Made by a program: the position numbers and the translations under genes. Source: Cyanobacteriota bacterium (GTDB taxonomy: Bacteria; Cyanobacteriota; Cyanobacteriia; Phormidesmidales; Phormidesmidaceae). Taken from it: DNA of 10,149 nt. Below, one piece after another: positions 6,760 through 10,149 of this stretch. How positions within the stretch are numbered: position 1 is the first letter of the stretch; every line of letters starts with the position of its first letter. The notes under the pieces are model-generated. The model saw only the letters and a list, made by a program, of their open reading frames with translations, had not been told where the DNA came from and made no database searches. Where the stretch lies: positions 1-10,149 of the forward strand of contig JAQCKL010000115.1 in assembly GCA_027592485.1 (NCBI GenBank), given 5' to 3'.

Positions 6760-7869
6760 TTAAAGAGTGGGATGTAAGTATCTCATCATCTTTTCCATGG
6801 TTTTAGGATCTATATGCTTTTCCGAAATAAATGCATCTATTTCATTGGATAAACCTGCTTTTATGGGAATTGCTTTTACATAGTTATTGGTAGATATTGA
6901 GGACTTTTTCGCGAGACTGAAGCCAATCAAGCCGAACGATGTTGTGATGCTGAGAGGTATGCTTATGGCAGACATTGATGATAAAATAGTTGATGTCGAA
7001 ACTCGCTCTCCTAATAATCTTGACTTTTCTAGATTTGTTGTGCTTTCTCTCTTTTGAAACACCTCAATTATTCCTAAAATAGCTCCAAAGCTTGCTCCCA
7101 ACTGAGCAGATTGGAGTACCTCTGAGAGAGGTACTCCACAGAAAAAGGGCTGAGTGTAATATTGATGTGCTGTGACTGTGCCACACGCTATATCAATAGC
7201 ACCACTACTGATCAAAATAGGATTCGTAGTTTGTATTCCCACTGCTATTTCTAATGCGCCAACACCGAATGTATTAGCTGCGTAGCCTAATCCCCAGTTA
7301 GCTGAACCACTGATAATTGATGTTAGATTTGAGCCGGCATGTGAAATGGCATAAATACTTGCTCCGACATCTAAAATATTGAGAGAAAGCCAAGGAGTAA
7401 TTTTAGATGGCGTAGTTCCTATCACTGTGGCAAGTTCACGAATCACATCTTCAGGCAATATTGGCAGCCCGTTTTTGGTGACAATATCTGTTCCTAAGTG
7501 CTTGTAAAAATCAATGATGTTCAGATTGGGATCCCGAAATACTTTAAAGGCGTCTGTCAGAAAATGATGATTTTTGATCCTATGCAGTCCAACAGAAACT
7601 CCTTGAGGATAGAGGCTCTGATAAGGGCCGGTACAATCCATCCAATGCCCAGTGAGAGTCTTGCCTGTGCTTTCGAGAAGGCTCTTTGATATTTTTTCTG
7701 CTACAGCATAGTCAAACAAACCAATTTGAGCCAGCCGAGAAGTCGCGGTGGCTGGAATTGCAACTCCAATAGTGGAAAATATATTCCCACTGTGGTCTAC
7801 CAACTGGGCTAACGGTAGGCTTATGCTAGCGCTGCCAAGCCTGGACATCGCCTCTAAAAACATGCCCAT
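6760..7869 (-). CDS. Multi-pass membrane protein of unknown family
   Basis: The product has 369 residues and I cannot name its family. After a mildly hydrophobic N-terminus (about 15-40) comes a soluble region with a histidine-rich stretch HRIKNHHF (96-103), then FRDPNLNIIDFYKHLG and GLPILPEDV. From about residue 160 several glycine- and serine-rich hydrophobic segments follow: about 160-178, 193-212, 216-235, 250-270 and 295-320. The C-terminus (about 330-369) is soluble. This suggests four or five membrane passes, or pore-like helices. ATG occurs at 7869 and again at 7863, with no clear Shine-Dalgarno for either. It is the first gene of a two-gene unit with the TerB-like gene, and its composition is AT-rich. 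A transporter is unlikely, since no transporter motif is seen; an effector or anchor for the downstream protein is possible but unproven. Confidence 0.7.
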   Translation of the reverse strand: MGMFLEAMSRLGSASISLPLAQLVDHSGNIFSTIGVAIPATATSRLAQIGLFDYAVAEKISKSLLESTGKTLTGHWMDCTGPYQSLYPQGVSVGLHRIKNHHFLTDAFKVFRDPNLNIIDFYKHLGTDIVTKNGLPILPEDVIRELATVIGTTPSKITPWLSLNILDVGASIYAISHAGSNLTSIISGSANWGLGYAANTFGVGALEIAVGIQTTNPILISSGAIDIACGTVTAHQYYTQPFFCGVPLSEVLQSAQLGASFGAILGIIEVFQKRESTTNLEKSRLLGERVSTSTILSSMSAISIPLSITTSFGLIGFSLAKKSSISTNNYVKAIPIKAGLSNEIDAFISEKHIDPKTMEKMMRYLHPTL

Positions 7870-7912
7870 AGATCTTTATCTAATTATTTTCGACAGAATG
7901 CAGGTAAAGGTT

Positions 7913-7977
7913 CACATCCCCCCCCTGCAAAATATCTGAAACCCCTGATTTTTCGTCGAGAGATAGGGGGGGATGTG
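7913..7977. promoter_or_regulatory. Long-armed hairpin upstream of the two-gene unit
   Basis: CACATCCCCCCC (7913-7924) and GGGGGGGATGTG (7966-7977) form a perfect 12-bp inverted repeat. Just inside, TATCT (7933-7937) can pair with AGATA (7961-7965), leaving a 7-8 base bulge on one side. It sits 44 bases upstream of the ATG at 7869 on the minus strand, so it would lie in the promoter or 5' leader of that unit. It may be an operator, a leader stem, or the end of a decayed mobile element. Confidence 0.4.
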
Positions 7978-8130
7978 GACGGTTACGAATGCAGTGTTTG
8001 TACGCGTTGCAATAACATCGGTAGGTCTTTAAACATTATTCCCTGTTTTTATGCATGAATCTAAGGGAGCGTAAAGCTTTGCCCACGAGATCACGATTTC
8101 GATAAGTTAGGAAGGCGCAATCAAATATAA

Positions 8131-8259
8131 GACGATGTAGCGCCCTCCAACGCCGCCGCTGCTGCATCCGACACCACCACCAAGTCAGGCTACCGTGCCG
8201 TTGCCCGTGCCCCACTCACTGAAATTTGCACCCCAATTCTTAAACAGTATCAAAATCCC
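8131..8259 (+). pseudogene. GC-rich coding-like remnant
   Basis: From a TAA at 8128 the frame stays open to a TAA at 8392. Up to the repeat at 8260 it reads like real coding DNA, with G/C in nearly every third codon position and the peptide SNAAAAASDTTTKSGYRAVA followed by RAPLTEICTPILKQYQ. It has no start codon, and it runs into the repeat at 8260. Its composition matches the GC-rich genes of the window, not the AT-rich island beside it. It may be the tail of a gene broken by the island or the repeat. I do not recognise the family, and chance is possible over so short a length. Confidence 0.25.
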
Positions 8260-8334
8260 GTAGGTTGGGTGGAGCGACAGCGTAACCCAACAAAAGCTTC
8301 ATGGGTGTTGGGTTGCCTTTCATTCCACCCAACC
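8260..8334. repeat. Palindromic repeat of the GTAGGTTGGGTGGA type
   Basis: GTA at 8260-8262 leads into a left arm GGTTGGGTGGA...AACCCAACA (8263-8292). The right arm TGTTGGGTT...TCCACCCAACC (8306-8334) is its imperfect reverse complement, with the mismatches in the middle of the arms. Each arm is itself a weak palindrome, as in the element at 5201. Elements with this sequence are common dispersed repeats in cyanobacterial genomes. Confidence 0.65.
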
Positions 8335-8343
8335 CGCCACACT

Positions 8344-8408
8344 AGATCCCAGGGTTCTTTGGTGGGGCCTAATTGTTACTGGCTAATCGACTAAGAACCC
8401 TGGGATCT
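8344..8408. repeat. Perfect 16-bp inverted repeat
   Basis: AGATCCCAGGGTTCTT (8344-8359) is the exact reverse complement of AAGAACCCTGGGATCT (8393-8408), with 33 bases between. It lies between the complete and the partial copy of the TTGGGT repeat and does not share their sequence. It could be the terminal repeats of a tiny non-autonomous element or a strong cruciform or terminator-like stem. No T-run follows on either strand. Confidence 0.6.
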
Positions 8409-8422
8409 TCCCGCGCCAGCAC

Positions 8423-8473
8423 AACTCAACAAAAATCATGCGGGTGTTGGGTTGCATTTCATTTCACCCAACC
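8423..8473. repeat. Partial second copy of the TTGGGT repeat
   Basis: AACTCAACA (8423-8431) followed by TGTTGGGTTGCATTTCATTT (8445-8464) and CACCCAACC (8465-8473) repeats the right half of the element at 8260-8334, with a few changes. The left half is largely missing and is replaced by sequence next to the 16-bp inverted repeat. This points to a deletion or an insertion in the left arm. Confidence 0.55.
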
Positions 8474-8539
8474 TATCCCTAAAACTTATCGCCCTGCGAC
8501 TAAAACCATTGCCGCCGCCAACTTCAAGCAAGCAGCGAC

Positions 8540-9112
8540 TCAAGCGGTAATTTCGATCGCGCCATCCTCAAGGTTGTATTGCGCCCCAACAACATTGAGT
8601 CGGTTTTGCTGCACAAACTCAGACACCGGCATCGAAGCCTTGAGCTGGGCCACCACCATCTCAATATTGGCCTTCACCGCATTATCCAGTAAGTCCCCCG
8701 GCCTGGGTTTCGCCTGGTTTACCGCCGGTTGAATCGCATTCACCAGCGTGCTGATATGCCCTAAAACCGCTGCATGTTTTACCGTTGCCGCCACCACCCC
8801 ACAGCGTTCATGGCCCAGCACCAGCACCAGCGGCGTCCCCAACTCCTCCACCGCGTACTCAATGCTGCCCAAGATCGCATCATCCAAAATATTGCCCGCC
8901 ACCCGAATCACAAACAAATCCCCCAACCCCTGATCAAAAATGATTTCTGGCGGCACCCGCGAATCAGCACAGCCCAAGATCACCGCAAAGGGATGCTGGC
9001 CCTTGGATATCGCCCGCATCCGCGTCCCAGACTGATGGTGATGCACCACTTGATCATCGACATAGCGTCGATTGCCAGCCATCAACTTCTCAAGGGCGCG
9101 GTTAGCATGCAT
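8540..9112 (-). CDS. Beta-class carbonic anhydrase
   Basis: The product has 190 residues and interconverts CO2 and bicarbonate at a zinc site. The zinc ligands and the Asp-Arg pair are present: Cys48, Asp50 and Arg52 in CADSRVPPE, then His101 and Cys104 in HERCGVV. The surrounding IIFDQGLGDLFVIRVAGN is strongly typical of the family. Many cyanobacterial relatives that I recall carry an N-terminal Tat or lipoprotein signal ahead of the NADEAL-type start. Here the protein begins MHANRALEKLMAGNRRYV, and the same frame upstream reaches a TAA with no other start codon, so it should be cytosolic. No Shine-Dalgarno is visible. The length is short but complete for the core fold. It is divergent from the PH-like gene; a direct role in the carbon-concentrating mechanism is not shown by neighbours. 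Confidence 0.95.
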   Translation of the reverse strand: MHANRALEKLMAGNRRYVDDQVVHHHQSGTRMRAISKGQHPFAVILGCADSRVPPEIIFDQGLGDLFVIRVAGNILDDAILGSIEYAVEELGTPLVLVLGHERCGVVAATVKHAAVLGHISTLVNAIQPAVNQAKPRPGDLLDNAVKANIEMVVAQLKASMPVSEFVQQNRLNVVGAQYNLEDGAIEITA

Positions 9113-9197
9113 GGGGAATGGGGGAAAACAACAGGCGTATTTAGCTTATAAACCAGTCCCTCTGGAAATACTGTTCAAGGGAAAGCATCCCCGCGCC
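9113..9197. promoter_or_regulatory. Short divergent promoter region
   Basis: These 85 bases separate the carbonic anhydrase start (minus) from the preferred start of the PH-like gene (plus). TTATAA at 9146-9151 is self-complementary and could serve as a -10 box in either direction; no good -35 box was found. If the PH-like protein really begins at 9111, this stretch would instead be coding. Confidence 0.3.
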
Positions 9198-10088
9198 ATG
9201 GTGACCATTCGCCAACTCCCCATCGTGATTTACTTCAGTGTCCTTGGCATTGTCGTTTGCCTCGGCACCGCCCTCATCGGCGGGATCGCCTACTGGTTTG
9301 AGGATGCGACAGTGGGCCTGGGGCTGATGATCCCCGCCTTGGGGATCGGGTTGTATGGGCTGCTGGCCCTGGCCCTAGCTCCCCAATCCGTCACCTTTCA
9401 CGCCGATCGCCTGATCATCCGCCGCTGGACCCGCACCCAGACCCTTCCCTATGGCGCGATCGCGGCCCTATCCCAAACCCATCGCGCCATCACCCTCACC
9501 ACCCAGACCCAAACCCTGCGCCTCCATAAGCTGTTTGCCGCCACCGACACCCAGCTCTACCAAGCCTTCGAAACCTACGTGCCGATCGCCCAACGAGCCC
9601 GCGCCCGACGGCTGGCCTCACCCTTGCCGATTGTGTTCCAAGCCAGACGGGTTGCCGCCTGGGCTAATGGATTCGGGGGGCTGATGACGGTGGCCGGTGG
9701 CGTCGTCGTCGGGGCCAGCCCATGGCTGCCAGGGGTGGAACTGACCCTTTCGGAAGGCATCATGATGGCGCTGTTCGGGTTGGTCAGCATTGCCATTGGC
9801 GGGCTGCTGTTGTACTTGGTGCTTTGGACCTACCCCCACCGCACGGTCTTCACCGCCGATCACATCACCCAGCACTTTCTGACCCGCACCGTGGTGCAAC
9901 CCCTGGAGCCGGTGGTTGATATTCAACTGGGCTACGCGTCGCGGACCCTGCGCGATGTTTCCCGGCGGTTGTATCAGATCACCTTTGTCTGTGGCAATGG
10001 CGATCGCCTCCCCTGGATCCCCAACGAATTTGACTTCCCGATAGATTACGTCGATGCCGTTGCCGCCGTTGTGGCGACCGACTTATAG
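9198..10088 (+). CDS. Membrane protein with duplicated bacterial PH-like unit
   Basis: From ATG 9198 the product has 296 residues. It is built twice from the same plan: two membrane helices followed by a PH-like beta domain. Helices are at about 8-31, 37-61, 155-175 and 187-211. The soluble parts align by eye: PQSVTFHADRLIIRRWTRTQ (62-81) against PHRTVFTADHITQHFLTRTV (213-232), sharing P, F-x-A-D, I and R-T at matching places. Bacterial PH domains of this membrane type (YdbT-like) have no established enzyme activity. The frame also contains ATG at 9111 (325 residues) and at 9072; both would overlap the divergent carbonic anhydrase gene, and no Shine-Dalgarno decides. The peptide KPVPLEILFKGKHPRA ahead of 9198 looks coding-like, so the longer form remains possible. 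Two HIP1 octamers mark it as resident DNA. Confidence 0.75.
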   Translation: MVTIRQLPIVIYFSVLGIVVCLGTALIGGIAYWFEDATVGLGLMIPALGIGLYGLLALALAPQSVTFHADRLIIRRWTRTQTLPYGAIAALSQTHRAITLTTQTQTLRLHKLFAATDTQLYQAFETYVPIAQRARARRLASPLPIVFQARRVAAWANGFGGLMTVAGGVVVGASPWLPGVELTLSEGIMMALFGLVSIAIGGLLLYLVLWTYPHRTVFTADHITQHFLTRTVVQPLEPVVDIQLGYASRTLRDVSRRLYQITFVCGNGDRLPWIPNEFDFPIDYVDAVAAVVATDL

Positions 10089-10149
10089 CAGTCGCCAATT
10101 GCATTAAGACATAAGCTAGAAGCATTTCCCATCTCCGGTGAGTGCCATG
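10089..10149 (+). other. Tail with a possible start of the next gene
   Basis: The window ends exactly on an ATG (10147-10149), preceded by GGTGAG (10137-10142) at a 4-base spacing. This may be the start of a gene on the plus strand that lies outside the window. No coding sequence is available to confirm it. Confidence 0.3.

Larger units (their letters stand above)
7870..8539. other. 670-base stretch with no intact gene
   Basis: This holds a long-armed hairpin at 7913-7977, a GC-rich coding-like remnant at 8131-8259, and a repeat cluster at 8260-8473, each listed separately. Between about 7980 and 8130 I see only AT-rich, featureless sequence. No tRNA or attachment site is recognised. Confidence 0.6.

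Noticed and set aside
8373..8732. 119-residue plus-strand frame
   Set aside because: It starts inside the repeat cluster and continues through the 3' half of the carbonic anhydrase gene on the opposite strand; its content is antisense.
8774..9151. 125-residue plus-strand frame opposite the carbonic anhydrase
   Set aside because: It is the antisense of the zinc-site region and its His/Arg/Pro-rich sequence mirrors the real gene.
1..10149. tRNA, rRNA or integrase attachment site marking an island border
   Set aside because: I looked for tRNA-like arms and CCA ends beside the AT-rich region and for flanking direct repeats, and saw none that I could support.

Overview
This window is almost certainly from a cyanobacterium. 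The octamer GCGATCGC (HIP1, which is over-represented in many cyanobacterial genomes) occurs at 918, 2069, 2616, 3276, 3720, 4284, 9456 and 10000. The Rho-N/DUF4912 protein and the short GTAG-type palindromic repeats also fit. The genus cannot be told from the sequence alone.

Layout. 1-406 is a long leader with two dyad or repeat motifs. 407-1612 (+) is a DUF4912 protein, closed by a clear intrinsic terminator. 1889-2812 (-) is a slipin-type SPFH membrane protein. 3162-4724 (+) is purH, the bifunctional enzyme for the last two steps of IMP synthesis. 4777-5190 (+) is a small unrecognised protein in the same direction. 5191-5538 is a repeat cluster with two inverted REP-like pairs. 5539-5733 (+) looks like the surviving N-terminus of a larger STAND/NACHT-type protein. 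5771-7869 (-) is a compact two-gene unit: a multi-pass membrane protein of unknown family, then a membrane protein with a C-terminal TerB-like tail. 7870-8539 has no intact gene and holds a long-armed hairpin, a possible coding remnant and a second repeat cluster. 8540-9112 (-) is a beta-carbonic anhydrase. It is divergent from 9198-10088 (+), a membrane protein made of two copies of a two-helix plus PH-like unit.

The housekeeping parts are GC-rich and carry HIP1 sites. The stretch from about 5.7 to 8.1 kb is much AT-richer (20 G/C in the 60 bases 6001-6060, against 46 in 3841-3900). No HIP1 site lies between 4292 and 9455. With repeat clusters on both sides and a broken STAND-like gene at one edge, the central part reads as an accessory island.

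The best candidate for something undescribed is the two-gene unit at 5771-7869. Its membership of a defence or membrane-surveillance system is inference from composition, domains and neighbours; no activity can be read from the sequence. The other genes show no shared pathway and seem to be independent transcription units, except that purH and the small gene behind it may be co-transcribed.
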